NCBI RefSeq assembly: GCF_965276875.1 | Contig: NZ_OZ255701.1 | Span: forward strand, 1-64,000 | Length of the DNA stretch: 64,000 nt | Origin: Lichenicoccus sp965276875 | GTDB lineage: Bacteria > Pseudomonadota > Alphaproteobacteria > Acetobacterales > Acetobacteraceae | Direction of reading: 5' to 3' | Shown: one piece after another, positions 1 to 8,901 of the stretch | How the letters are laid out: every line of letters starts with the position of its first letter | Numbering within the stretch: position 1 is the stretch's first letter | Position numbers and translations under genes: made by a program | Notes under the pieces: model-generated | The model's database searches: none | What the model saw: only the letters and a program-made list of their open reading frames with translations | What the model was told of the DNA's origin: nothing

Positions 1-14
1 TTCTGAACCAGCCC

Positions 15-1880
15 TCACAGACGTACTCGCACCAGTTGCGACACGTCGCGCACCGCGCCACGCGCCGCACTGGTCGTCAGTGCGGCGTAGGCCTGCAGCG
101 CCGGTGAGACCACGCGCACGCGGTCTGGACGCCACGCTTCCGGCCCACGCCCTTCCATCGCGTCGCGCCGCGACGCCAACTCCGCCTCCGACACCGACAC
201 CTCGAGTTTGCGGTTGGGGATGTCGATGTCGATCGTGTCGCCTTCGCGGATCAGGGCGATGGCGCCCCCTTCCGCGGCCTCGGGCGACATGTGGCCGATC
301 GAGAGGCCCGCGGTGCCGCCGGAGAAGCGGCCATCGGTGATCAGCGCGCATTGTGCGCCAAGCCCCTTGGATTTCAGGTAGCTGGTCGGATACAGCATCT
401 CCTGCATGCCGGGGCCGCCCTTGGGGCCCTCATACCGGATCACCACGACGTCGCCGGGCTTGATGCGATTGGCGAGGATGGCCGACACTGCGTCGTCCTG
501 GCTTTCGAAAATGCGGGCGGGGCCGGAGAACACCAGCGATGCCGGATCGACGCCAGCGGTTTTCACGATCGCACCCTCCGGGGCGATGTTGCCGAACAGC
601 ACGGCGAGGCCGCCATCCTGGCTGAAAGCGTGCGCGATATCGCGCACCACGCCCTGGGCGGGATCGTCGTCGCATTCGAGATAGCGGTTGGACTGGCTGA
701 AGGCCTCGGTGGTGCGCACCCCGCCAGGGGCTGCGCGGTAGAACTGGTGGCAGCCCTCGTGCGAAGCCGCACCCTCGGCACGGATATCCCAGCGCGCGAG
801 TGCTTCCGCCAGTGTCGGCGCGTGCACGGTGGCGGTGGTGGTGTCGATCAGGCCGCCGCGCGCCATCTCGCCCAGGATTCGCATGATGCCGCCGGCGCGG
901 TGCACGTCCTCCATGTGCACGTCGGCCTTCGACGGCGACACCTTGCACAGGCAGGGCACCTGCCGGGAGAGCCGGTCGACGTCGCGCATGGCAAACGGCA
1001 CCTCGCCTTCGTGTGCTGCCGCAAGCAAATGCAGCACGGTGTTGGTCGAACCTCCCATCGCGATATCGAGCGACATCGCGTTCTCGAAGGCGGCCATGGT
1101 CGCGATCCCGCGTGGCAGGGCGGTGGCGTCCTCCTGCTCATACCAGCGCCGGGCGAGACCGACGATGGTCCGGGCGCCCTTGAGGAACAGCTCCTTGCGG
1201 TCGGCGTGCGTCGCCAGCACGCTGCCGTTGCCGGGCAACGCCAAGCCGAGCGCCTCGGTCAGGCAGTTCATCGAGTTCGCCGTGAACATCCCCGAACACG
1301 AGCCGCAGGTCGGGCAGGCCGAGCGCTCCATGATCGCGGAATCGGCGTCGCTGACCCTGTCGTCGGCGCCGGCGACCATCGCGGTGATCAGGTCGGCGCG
1401 CTGGGTGGTGAGCCCGGTCGTGATCTTGCCGGCCTCCATCGGACCGCCCGAGACGAACACCGCGGGGATGTTCAGGCGCATCGCCGCCATCAGCATGCCA
1501 GGCGTGATCTTGTCGCAGTTGCTGATGCAGACCAGCGCGTCGGCGCAATGCGCATTAACCATGTATTCGACGCTGTCGGCGATCAGCTCGCGCGAGGGCA
1601 GGCTGTAGAGCATGCCGCCATGGCCCATGGCGATGCCGTCATCGACCGCGATGGTGTTGAATTCCTTGGCGACGCCGCCGGCCGCCTCGATCTCGCGCGC
1701 GACCAGTTGGCCGAGATCCTTCAGATGCACATGGCCCGGCACGAACTGGGTGAAGGAGTTGGCAATGGCGACGATCGGCTTGCCGAAATCGCCGTCCTGC
1801 ATGCCGGTGGCGCGCCACAGCGCGCGTGCGCCGGCCATGTTGCGGCCGTGGGTGGTGGTGCGGGAGCGATAGGCCGGCAT
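15..1880 (-). CDS. ilvD: Dihydroxy-acid dehydratase
   Basis: Complete 621-residue protein. It catalyses dehydration of 2,3-dihydroxy-isovalerate and -methylvalerate to the 2-keto acids in cytoplasmic valine/isoleucine synthesis, using an Fe-S cluster. The N-terminus (MPAYRSRTTTHGRNMAGAR) and the overall sequence follow enterobacterial IlvD almost without gaps. Fe-S cysteines are visible in CISNCDK (near residue 120) and CPTCGSCSG (near 195), with ITDGRFSGG near the C-terminus. The IlvD/EDD family also contains sugar-acid dehydratases and a sugar-acid locus lies nearby, but the length and motifs match true IlvD. A thioesterase gene lies 70 bp upstream on the same strand. Confidence 0.96.
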   Translation of the reverse strand: MPAYRSRTTTHGRNMAGARALWRATGMQDGDFGKPIVAIANSFTQFVPGHVHLKDLGQLVAREIEAAGGVAKEFNTIAVDDGIAMGHGGMLYSLPSRELIADSVEYMVNAHCADALVCISNCDKITPGMLMAAMRLNIPAVFVSGGPMEAGKITTGLTTQRADLITAMVAGADDRVSDADSAIMERSACPTCGSCSGMFTANSMNCLTEALGLALPGNGSVLATHADRKELFLKGARTIVGLARRWYEQEDATALPRGIATMAAFENAMSLDIAMGGSTNTVLHLLAAAHEGEVPFAMRDVDRLSRQVPCLCKVSPSKADVHMEDVHRAGGIMRILGEMARGGLIDTTTATVHAPTLAEALARWDIRAEGAASHEGCHQFYRAAPGGVRTTEAFSQSNRYLECDDDPAQGVVRDIAHAFSQDGGLAVLFGNIAPEGAIVKTAGVDPASLVFSGPARIFESQDDAVSAILANRIKPGDVVVIRYEGPKGGPGMQEMLYPTSYLKSKGLGAQCALITDGRFSGGTAGLSIGHMSPEAAEGGAIALIREGDTIDIDIPNRKLEVSVSEAELASRRDAMEGRGPEAWRPDRVRVVSPALQAYAALTTSAARGAVRDVSQLVRVRL

Positions 1881-1950
1881 GACTGATCCTGTTGCGTCTG
1901 ACGGACCGCAGTATAGACCTGGTCACTGGATGACGCGAACGCAACGAGGC

Positions 1951-2364
1951 TTACGTCTTGCGCAAGGCCCTGAAGGTCCCGCTTACGCGCGCGCACGGTT
2001 CTCCGTCCGCCTTGACGAAGCAGTCAGCAAAGCTGAGTGAGCTGCCATGTTTGGTGAAGCGGGTCTCGAACGTTACCCATTGCCCCTGCCGCGCCGTCGC
2101 CAGGAAGTCGACAGAGAGGGAGACGGTGACAAGCGACGCGACATCGGGGATCTGGCCCGCGCAGGTCAGGCCCATCGCGTTATCCGCGAGTGCCGTCACC
2201 AGCCCTCCATGGACGAAGCCCCTGCTATTCACATGTGCCGGGCCCGCGCGGAGTCCAAGAATGAGGACGTCATGGTCTTTCATCGCATAGATTGGCTCCG
2301 ACGGGTCAGTCAGGCCGCTTTTGCGGGTATGCGGCGCGAAACCTTCCGGTACAAGCTCCGTCAT
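1951..2364 (-). CDS. PaaI-like hotdog-fold thioesterase
   Basis: 137 residues, the usual size for a single-hotdog acyl-CoA thioesterase of the PaaI/YbgC type. The signature NSRGFVHGGLVTALADNAMG (about residues 46-65) carries the HGG turn and the acidic residue of the catalytic helix. The remaining strands (VTVSLSVDFLATARQG) also fit the family. It is cytoplasmic and the acyl substrate cannot be told from sequence. It lies 70 bp upstream of ilvD on the same strand and may be co-transcribed. Its start is only 38 bp from the divergent SDR gene, so the two promoters must be packed tightly. Confidence 0.85.
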   Translation of the reverse strand: MTELVPEGFAPHTRKSGLTDPSEPIYAMKDHDVLILGLRAGPAHVNSRGFVHGGLVTALADNAMGLTCAGQIPDVASLVTVSLSVDFLATARQGQWVTFETRFTKHGSSLSFADCFVKADGEPCARVSGTFRALRKT

Positions 2365-2402
2365 CGGTGCGTTAACTCCGAAAAGATGCGAGGCAAGCTA
2401 CC

Positions 2403-3194
2403 ATGGATCTCGAATTGCGCGGCAAGGTTGCCCTCGTCACCGGGGCGAGCGTCGGCATCGGGCTCGCCATCGCCGAAGGGCTCGCGGCCGAGGGCTGCGA
2501 CCTGGTGATGGCCGCGCGCGGCGAGGAGCGACTGACCTCGGAGGCGGCGCGCCTCGCCGGCCGCTATGGCATTCGCGCCCGGCCGGTTGCCTGCGATGTC
2601 GGCGACGCGGCTGGCGTCGCGGCGCTGGTGGAGGCAGCCGAGGCCGCGTTTGGCGGCGTCGACATCCTGATCAACAATGCCGGATCCGGCTCGAACGAGA
2701 CCATCCTGGAAGCCTCCGACGATAAATGGCAGGCCTATTGGGAGCTGCATGTGATGGCGGCGGTGCGCCTGGCGCGCGGGCTGGTGCCTTCGATGATCCG
2801 GCGTGGCGGCGGAGTTGTGCTGCACAATGCCTCGATCTGTGCTGTGCAGCCGCTCTGGTATGAGCCGATCTACAACGTCACGAAGGCCGCACTCATGATG
2901 TTCTCCAAGACCTTGGCGAACGAGGTTGCGACCCAGAATATCCGGGTGAACTGCGTCAATCCCGGGCTGGTACTGACACCGGACTGGATCAAGACCGCCA
3001 AGCAACTCACCGCCGACACCGGCGGCGATTGGGAGGGCCATCTGCAGTCGGTAGCCGACGAGCACGCTGCCAACAAGCGCTTCGCCACCCCCGAGGAGGT
3101 TGCGAATTTCTTCGTCTTCCTGTGCTCGTCAAAGGCGAGCTACAGCCTGGGCTCCACTTATTTCGTCGATGGCGGGATGCTCAGGACTGCATGA
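2403..3194 (+). CDS. SDR family oxidoreductase
   Basis: 263-residue classical short-chain dehydrogenase/reductase with an N-terminal Rossmann motif TGASVGIG (near residue 14), NNAG (near 95), a catalytic Ser in HNASIC and the YNVTK active-site pair (Tyr/Lys near 160). The C-terminus FVDGGMLRTA is typical. The NAD(P) preference and substrate are not readable. It is divergent from the thioesterase and convergent with the next SDR gene, overlapping it by 14 bp at the 3' ends. It borders the sugar-acid operon but is on the opposite strand, so membership in that pathway is uncertain. Confidence 0.88.
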   Translation: MDLELRGKVALVTGASVGIGLAIAEGLAAEGCDLVMAARGEERLTSEAARLAGRYGIRARPVACDVGDAAGVAALVEAAEAAFGGVDILINNAGSGSNETILEASDDKWQAYWELHVMAAVRLARGLVPSMIRRGGGVVLHNASICAVQPLWYEPIYNVTKAALMMFSKTLANEVATQNIRVNCVNPGLVLTPDWIKTAKQLTADTGGDWEGHLQSVADEHAANKRFATPEEVANFFVFLCSSKASYSLGSTYFVDGGMLRTA

Positions 3195-4011
3195 AGCGTG
3201 CGAAGGCCTGCCTATAGTCGGGATGCCAGCGGGACAGCGCCGGGCGGTTGTCGATGATGTCGCCGATCGTCCAACGCATCCGCTGCTCGTCCGTCGCCCT
3301 CGGCACGGCGTTGTCGGGGCAGAGGATGTAGAAGTCGCCGGCCTCGATGCTGTCGAGCATGAAGGTGATCACCTGGTCCGCTGTCCAGGCGGCGTCGGGC
3401 TTCTCGGCGGCATCCGTCATGCCGGTGAAGGTGAAGCCTGGGATCAGCAGATGCGCGCTGATCTGGCCGCCGGCTTCGCGCAGCTCGTGTGCGAGGCTTT
3501 CCGTCAGCGCCTTTACCGCCGCCTTGGAGACGTTGTAGGCGCTGTTGCCAGGCGGCAGGGTAATGCCCTGCTTGGAGCCGGTATTGACGATCAGGCCTGG
3601 CCGGCCGGAGGCGAGCATGGCGCCCGTGAAGGCCTGCACGCCGTTGATGACACCATGCAGGTTGGTCTCCAGCAGCGTGCGCCAGCCGGTTGGGTTCTCC
3701 CAGGCGTGGCCCGGATTGTCGCCTGTGGCGGCATTGTTCATTAGGATTGATACCGCGTCGGTCTCGGCGAGCACGAAGTCGCGCAAGGCCAGCATTTGGT
3801 CGGGTTCCGAGACGTCGGCGGCGAAGGCGCGTGCTCGGCCGCCGGAGGTGGCGACGGTGTCGCGGGCGCGGTCGAGCGCGTCTCCCGGCAAGTCGCACAG
3901 CACGACGTTCAGCCCGAGTGTCGCGAAGCGGCGGCTTGCGGCGAGGCCGATGCCGCTCGCCGCACCGGTGACGACGGCGGTGCCGCCGGGTTGCAAGGCA
4001 AAGTGGGTCAT
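3181..4011 (-). CDS. SDR family oxidoreductase (last gene of sugar-acid operon)
   Basis: 276-residue classical SDR with TGAASGIG near residue 15, NNAATG in place of the usual NNAG, a catalytic Ser in NTGSKQG and the YNVSK dyad. The C-terminal extension (ITFMLDSIEAGDFYILCPDN...) is the type seen in SDRs annotated as alcohol or polyol dehydrogenases. Its start codon overlaps the stop of the upstream SDR by one base. It is the promoter-distal gene of the minus-strand operon that begins with the idonate dehydrogenase. The substrate is unknown; a polyol, sugar acid or lactone-derived hydroxyl is plausible from context only. Confidence 0.88.
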   Translation of the reverse strand: MTHFALQPGGTAVVTGAASGIGLAASRRFATLGLNVVLCDLPGDALDRARDTVATSGGRARAFAADVSEPDQMLALRDFVLAETDAVSILMNNAATGDNPGHAWENPTGWRTLLETNLHGVINGVQAFTGAMLASGRPGLIVNTGSKQGITLPPGNSAYNVSKAAVKALTESLAHELREAGGQISAHLLIPGFTFTGMTDAAEKPDAAWTADQVITFMLDSIEAGDFYILCPDNAVPRATDEQRMRWTIGDIIDNRPALSRWHPDYRQAFARFMQS

Positions 4012-4763
4012 TAGCCGCGTCCTACGAAGGGCATGGCGGTGGCCATGACGGTTACGGTTTGGATATTGGTGTCGAGCGGCAGCGAGGCCATCAGCATGAC
4101 CGTGCGGGCAACGTCATTCACGTGCATCACCGGCTCGACCGCCACCTCGCCGCTCGCCTGCGGCACGCCCGATTGCATCTGTGCCGCCATCGAGGTCAGC
4201 GCATTGCCGATATCGATCTGGCCGCAGGCGATGTCGTGGCGGCGGCCGTCGAGCGACAGCGACCTGGTCAGCCCGGTGATCGCATGCTTGGTCGCGGTGT
4301 AGGCGATTGAGTTCGGCCTCGGTGCGTGCGCCGAAATCGAGCCGTTATTGATGATGCGGCCGCCGCGCGGCTGCTGGTGGCGCATCATCCGAAAGGCGCC
4401 CTGCGCGCACAGGAACGCGCCGGTCAGGTTGATCGAGACCACGCGCGACCAATCCTCGAAGCTCAGCGCGTCGGGTGCTGCGGAGGCGTTGGTGCCGGCG
4501 TTGTTGAACAACAGATCGAGCCGGCCGAAGCGCTCGCCGATGGACGCGAACAGCCCATCCACGGAAGCCGGCTCGGAGACGTCCGTGGCATGGATCAGGG
4601 TGCGCGCCTCGGCATCGTTGTGCAGTCGGGCGGTCTCGGCCAGCGTGTCGGCCTTGCGTCCGGCGAGTGCGACCGACCAGCCATCCGCGAGCAGCGACAG
4701 GGCAACGGCACGGCCGATGCCGCTGCCGGCGCCGGTGACCAGAGCGATCCCTCTTTCAGCCAT
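4011..4763 (-). CDS. SDR family oxidoreductase
   Basis: 250-residue classical SDR: TGAGSGIG near residue 10, NNAGTN near 90, NNGSISAHAPRP with the catalytic Ser, and YTATK with the Tyr/Lys pair near 155. There is a one-base overlap with the next SDR and an 8-bp overlap with the LacI-type regulator upstream, so translational coupling is likely. The two adjacent SDRs are not close copies of each other. The function is inferred only as NAD(P)-dependent oxidation or reduction of a sugar-acid intermediate. Confidence 0.88.
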   Translation of the reverse strand: MAERGIALVTGAGSGIGRAVALSLLADGWSVALAGRKADTLAETARLHNDAEARTLIHATDVSEPASVDGLFASIGERFGRLDLLFNNAGTNASAAPDALSFEDWSRVVSINLTGAFLCAQGAFRMMRHQQPRGGRIINNGSISAHAPRPNSIAYTATKHAITGLTRSLSLDGRRHDIACGQIDIGNALTSMAAQMQSGVPQASGEVAVEPVMHVNDVARTVMLMASLPLDTNIQTVTVMATAMPFVGRG

Positions 4764-5826
4764 GCCTGTCTCCGTTCGTTCGGGTGGTGCCGCGTGGGAT
4801 CACCTTGAAGCCGACATCGATCTTTGTATCGCCCCCTGGGACTCCATGCAGCAGGTCGAGGATCATGGCGGCGGCACCCTGTCCCAGGCCACGGAAGTCA
4901 ACGCCGATGGTGCTCAAAGGTGGCACCATCTGCCGGCTGATGTCGAAATCGCCGAAGCCCATCAGCGACAGCCGGCCAGGCACGTCGATGGTGCGTCTGC
5001 GGCACTCCATCAACGCGCCGACGGCCGACAGGTCGGAGATCGCGAACACGGCGGTCACGTCCGGGGCGTCGTCGAGCAGGGCTGCCATCGAGCGGGCGCC
5101 GTGCTCGAAGGAGAGCGGGATTTCGCCGTCGGCGCGGATCAGGTCGCAGGCCAGGCCGGCCTCGCGCAGAGCGTCGGCGAAGCCGCGCAGGCGGGCTTCG
5201 CCACGCGTGTCGAAGCGATCCAGGCTGCGTGCGGGGCCGAGGGCGGCGAGCCGGCGGTGTCCGAGGCCGATCAGGAACCGCGCCGCGTCAAAGCCCACGG
5301 CATAGTTGGAGAAGCCGATGGCGCGGCCGATCGGCTGCTCCGGCAGTTCAGCAATTTCGATCACCGGCGGGGCGGCATGAGCGAGCAGCCGGCGCGCGAT
5401 GTCGCTGTGCGGGGCCGCCGCCAGCACCAGCGCCTCAGGCCGACGCGACAGGATGGTGCGTATCTGGCGCTCCTCCTCGGCGACGCTGTAGGTGGTGTAG
5501 CCGATCAGCAGCTCGTAGCCCGGCTTGCGCAAGCCCTCGGTAAGACCTTCTGCGAGGGCGGCGAAATTGCCGTTGGCCAGGGTCGGCAGCACCAGCCCGA
5601 CGAAGCCGCTGCGTCGGCTCGCAAGACCCCCCGCCGCGCGGTCCGGCAGGTAGCCGAGCTGGGCCACGGCCCGTTGCACCCGCGCGCGGGTCGCCGGCAG
5701 CACCTGGTCGGGGCGGACCAAAGCGCGGGTCACGGTCATGCGCGAGACGCCGGCGAGCCTGGAGACATCGCGCAGCGTGGCCTTGCGGGCTCCTTGCAGA
5801 CTCATGTCAGGGAGGCGGCGCGCCAC
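4756..5826 (-). CDS. LacI-family regulator, GntR/IdnR-like
   Basis: 356 residues. An N-terminal LacI-type helix-turn-helix (TLRDVSRLAGVSRMTVTRAL, about residues 17-36) is followed by a hinge and a periplasmic-binding-protein-like effector domain. The pattern GFSNYAVGFDAARFLIGLGH and the C-terminal IDVGFKVIPRGTT resemble the E. coli gluconate/idonate repressors GntR and IdnR. It sits inside the operon it probably controls, overlapping the SMP-30 gene upstream by 20 bp and the SDR downstream by 8 bp. A 16-bp palindrome at 11485-11500 resembles the GntR/IdnR operator and is the candidate target. The effector is probably gluconate, a ketogluconate or idonate (inference). Confidence 0.88.
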   Translation of the reverse strand: MARRLPDMSLQGARKATLRDVSRLAGVSRMTVTRALVRPDQVLPATRARVQRAVAQLGYLPDRAAGGLASRRSGFVGLVLPTLANGNFAALAEGLTEGLRKPGYELLIGYTTYSVAEEERQIRTILSRRPEALVLAAAPHSDIARRLLAHAAPPVIEIAELPEQPIGRAIGFSNYAVGFDAARFLIGLGHRRLAALGPARSLDRFDTRGEARLRGFADALREAGLACDLIRADGEIPLSFEHGARSMAALLDDAPDVTAVFAISDLSAVGALMECRRRTIDVPGRLSLMGFGDFDISRQMVPPLSTIGVDFRGLGQGAAAMILDLLHGVPGGDTKIDVGFKVIPRGTTRTNGDRHG

Positions 5827-6715
5827 GGCGGTTCAGGTAGATCGCGTGAACGGCAGTCGCGCAACAGATGAACAGACGGCTGCGATGGCGGCCGCCGAAG
5901 GTGACGTTGGAGACCGGCTCGCCCAGCCGGATCCGGCCGAGCAACGCGCCCTCGGGGCTGACGCAATGCACGCCGTCACCGGCACTGGTCCAGATATTGC
6001 CATCCTCGTCGCAGCGGAACCCGTCGGCGGCGCCCACGTCCGGGGCATAGAACGATCGCCCCTCGCCGAGCTGGCCGCGGGCGGCGTCCCTGATCTCGAA
6101 CACCCTGATCTCGCGGGTGGCGGAGTCCTCGCTTATGCGGCCGGTCTCCGCGATGTAGAGCAGGCTCTCGTCGGGCGAGAAGCACAGGCCGTTCGGGCAG
6201 TCGAATGTGTCGCAGGCGACGACCAGCCGACGATGCCGCGGATCGAAACGATAGACGTGGCAGGGCAGCTCCTCCTCGGCGCGCTCGCCCTCGTAATCCA
6301 TGGCAATGCCGTAATGCGGGTCAGTGAACCAGATCGAGCCGTCCGACTTCACCACCACGTCGTTCGGCGAGTTCAGGCGCTGCCCTTGGAACTTCTCCAC
6401 CAGCGTGGTGATCCGACCGTCATGCTCGGTGCGCACGACGGCGCGCGCGCCATGCAGGCAGGAGATCAGTCTGCCTTGCTGGTCGCGCGTGCCGCCATTG
6501 GCGAACTGGCTCGGCTGGCGATACACCGAGACACCGATCCCCTCGATCCAGCGCATGATCCGGTTGTTGGGGATGTCGCTGAACAGCAGACAGCCGGCAT
6601 CGCCGAACCAGACCGGACCTTCGGTCCAGCGAAACCCTTGGGCGATGCACTCAAGCCTGGCGTTGTGCATCACGTAGCGGGCAAAGCTTTTGTCGACGAT
6701 CTCGATCTGGTTCAC
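5807..6715 (-). CDS. SMP-30/gluconolactonase-family lactonase
   Basis: 302-residue six-bladed beta-propeller of the SGL (SMP-30/gluconolaconase/LRE) family. Metal-binding residues are recognisable: Glu in RWTEGPVWF (near 30), Asn in LNSPNDVVV (near 120) and Asp in GAADGFRCDEDGNIW (near 230). Family members open sugar lactones such as gluconolactone to the free acid using a divalent metal ion. No signal peptide is seen, so it is probably cytoplasmic. It lies between the binding-protein gene (15-bp gap) and the regulator (20-bp overlap), fitting a role in hydrolysing an imported or internally formed lactone. Confidence 0.9.
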   Translation of the reverse strand: MNQIEIVDKSFARYVMHNARLECIAQGFRWTEGPVWFGDAGCLLFSDIPNNRIMRWIEGIGVSVYRQPSQFANGGTRDQQGRLISCLHGARAVVRTEHDGRITTLVEKFQGQRLNSPNDVVVKSDGSIWFTDPHYGIAMDYEGERAEEELPCHVYRFDPRHRRLVVACDTFDCPNGLCFSPDESLLYIAETGRISEDSATREIRVFEIRDAARGQLGEGRSFYAPDVGAADGFRCDEDGNIWTSAGDGVHCVSPEGALLGRIRLGEPVSNVTFGGRHRSRLFICCATAVHAIYLNRRGAPPP

Positions 6716-6730
6716 AGCACGAGGATATCC

Positions 6731-7822
6731 TTAGTTGCCCCAGATCTTGGCATAGGCGGCGCGATAGCCGTTTGCCGGGTCGTAGTTGTCGTGTCTGCCG
6801 CCGTCGAGGTCGACATTCTGCTTGGTCACGAGATGCACCGGTGCGACGTAGCCCGATGCAGGCTTGCCGGCAAAGCCGCGGTTCATCTCGTCGATCACCT
6901 GCCAGCCTTGCAGCAGCAGCGGCTCCGGCACCGTCGCCGCCTGGTATTGCCCGGCGCGGATGCGCTCGAACGCCGAGGTGCTGCCGTCACCGGCGCTGAT
7001 ATTGACGGGTGGGCCGGCCGGGTTCAGCCCTGCGGAGATCAAAGGCGGTCCGATGAAGTCGTAATAGAGGTCGTTGATCGCAAGCGACGTCGTCCATTTC
7101 TTGCCGAAACGCTGCAGCAACGATGTGGTGAGCTGCGACATGCGCGTCGAGGTGTCGGCGAGTGGGGTGTCCTCGAAGGCGAGCACCTTGCAGCCCGGGC
7201 AGGTCTTGATCTCGTCGCGCATCATCTTCGCCTTGGAGAGTGCGATGGCGTAGGCGCTGTCCGTGAAGATGACGACGCCGGCATGGCCGTCGCTGCGCAC
7301 GATGCCGTAATCGGCGGCGACCTTGGCAACGTCGGCGCTGTTGCTGGTGACGTTGGAGATCACCTTGTATTGCGGCATCGGACCGGGCTTGGGACCGCCG
7401 TGCCAGGCGACGATCTTGATGCCCTGCGCTTCCGCCTGCTTGATGGTGGAGGCGTTCTGCACGACATCGAAGCCGCCGATGATAATGCCTTCCGGCTTGA
7501 GCGCGATCGCCTGGCCGAAGGCGGACTGGATCCCAGAGACGCTGCCTTGACCGTCCAGCACCCGGATCGTCCAGCCGATCTTGCGGCCGGCCTCCTTCAC
7601 TCCGTCGCTGACCTCCTGAATGCCGCCATTGCGCATGTCGGCCGCGACATAGATCACGGTTTTGCCGGCTGCTGCTTTTGGCCCGGTCGTCGGTCCGCCC
7701 CATTTTGCCGCGGGCGCGGTTGCGGCCTTCACCACGGCCTGGGCCGCGGAGAGGCTGTCTTGGGCATGCGCACTCCCGCTGAGCGCGAGCAACGCGACTG
7801 CCGCGATCGTCTGGCGTTTCAT
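6731..7822 (-). CDS. Sugar ABC transporter substrate-binding protein (RbsB type)
   Basis: 363 residues with a clear Sec signal peptide (MKRQTIAAVALLALSGSAHA, cleavage near residue 20). A type I periplasmic-binding domain of the Peripla_BP_4 kind follows, with VIYVAADMRNGGIQEVSDGV and IIIGGFDVVQNASTIKQAEA. It delivers ligand to the permease and ATPase encoded just upstream in the operon. The ligand is not readable; the surrounding idonate/gluconate enzymes suggest a sugar acid or lactone rather than ribose. The gap to the permease stop is 14 bp. Confidence 0.93.
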   Translation of the reverse strand: MKRQTIAAVALLALSGSAHAQDSLSAAQAVVKAATAPAAKWGGPTTGPKAAAGKTVIYVAADMRNGGIQEVSDGVKEAGRKIGWTIRVLDGQGSVSGIQSAFGQAIALKPEGIIIGGFDVVQNASTIKQAEAQGIKIVAWHGGPKPGPMPQYKVISNVTSNSADVAKVAADYGIVRSDGHAGVVIFTDSAYAIALSKAKMMRDEIKTCPGCKVLAFEDTPLADTSTRMSQLTTSLLQRFGKKWTTSLAINDLYYDFIGPPLISAGLNPAGPPVNISAGDGSTSAFERIRAGQYQAATVPEPLLLQGWQVIDEMNRGFAGKPASGYVAPVHLVTKQNVDLDGGRHDNYDPANGYRAAYAKIWGN

Positions 7823-7836
7823 GAAGTCTCCCCATT

Positions 7837-8901
7837 TTATTGATTGGCAGGTTTGGCGGCGCGCACCTTGACCCGACGATGTTTAGTGGCGCGCTGCACG
7901 CGACGACGTCCGGTCCAGCCGGCGAGCCCGATGGCGAACAGCAAGGTCGCGCCATTGAAGGCGGGCTCAACCCAGAAGGCGCCCCCGAGTTGTTCGATGC
8001 CGGAGATGCCGATTGCCAGGATCACCACGCCGATGACCGTGCCCCAGACATTGACCCGGCCGGGATTGATCGTGGTCGACCCCAGGAAGGCGCCGACCAG
8101 AGCCGGCAGCAGGAACTCCAGGCCGACGCTGGCCTGACCGACGCGGAGGCGTGCGGCCAGCACCACGCCGGCCAGAGCGGTGATCACGCCAGAGGTCATG
8201 AAGGCAAGCATCACATAGCGGCGGGTCGGGATGCCGTTCAGTTCAGCGGCGCGCGGGTTGGCGCCGATCGCATAGAAATAGCGCCCGAGCGGCGTGTAGC
8301 TCGACACCACCCAAAGCAGCAACGCGAGTCCAAAGACGTAGAAGGCCGGGATCGGCACGCCGAACAGGCTCGCGGTGTCGAGTGCGAAGAACCCCGGACT
8401 GAGCTGGCCGATCACCTGTCGGCCGCCGGTCCACCACAAGGCGACCGCATAGGTCACGGTGCCGGTGCCCAGGGTCGCGATGAAGCTGTCGATTTGCGCG
8501 ACCTCGACCAGCAGCCCGTTGATCAGGCCGAACACCAGCCCCATCGCCAGCACGATCAGCACCGCGACCGGCCAGGGCACGCCGCCGATCTGCAGCGAGA
8601 TCGCCAGGATCTGCCAGAGCACGACGCCATAGCCGACGGTGAGGTCGATCTTGCCGGTCATCATCGGCACCGTGGCGGCGAGCGACAGCATCGCCACCAC
8701 CGCCTTGTCGCCGAGGATCGAGCGCACGTTCAGCCAGGTCGGGAAGGTATCCGGCAGCAATATCGAGAACAGCACTGCCAGCAGCACGGTCAGCACCACG
8801 AGCCCGTAGACCGGCAGCAGGCCCGCGATCCGCCGGCCGACGGAGAGGCCGGCGAGTGCCCCCGGGGCCGGCTCCAGCGCGGTCGATTTCAATGTGTTCA
8901 T
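7837..8901 (-). CDS. Sugar ABC transporter permease (RbsC type)
   Basis: 354 residues from an ATG at 8901, chosen because it gives an ATGA overlap with the ATPase stop and because the open frame further upstream is antisense noise. It is a multi-span inner-membrane protein of the BPD_transp_2 family: about nine hydrophobic segments beginning at IAGLLPVYGLVVLTVLLAVL, and the family pattern NGIPTRRYVMLAFMTSGVITALAGVV. The C-terminus is basic and cytoplasmic. It forms the translocation pathway with the ATPase and the binding protein. Homologues are about 320-350 residues, so the length is normal. Confidence 0.92.
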   Translation of the reverse strand: MNTLKSTALEPAPGALAGLSVGRRIAGLLPVYGLVVLTVLLAVLFSILLPDTFPTWLNVRSILGDKAVVAMLSLAATVPMMTGKIDLTVGYGVVLWQILAISLQIGGVPWPVAVLIVLAMGLVFGLINGLLVEVAQIDSFIATLGTGTVTYAVALWWTGGRQVIGQLSPGFFALDTASLFGVPIPAFYVFGLALLLWVVSSYTPLGRYFYAIGANPRAAELNGIPTRRYVMLAFMTSGVITALAGVVLAARLRVGQASVGLEFLLPALVGAFLGSTTINPGRVNVWGTVIGVVILAIGISGIEQLGGAFWVEPAFNGATLLFAIGLAGWTGRRRVQRATKHRRVKVRAAKPANQ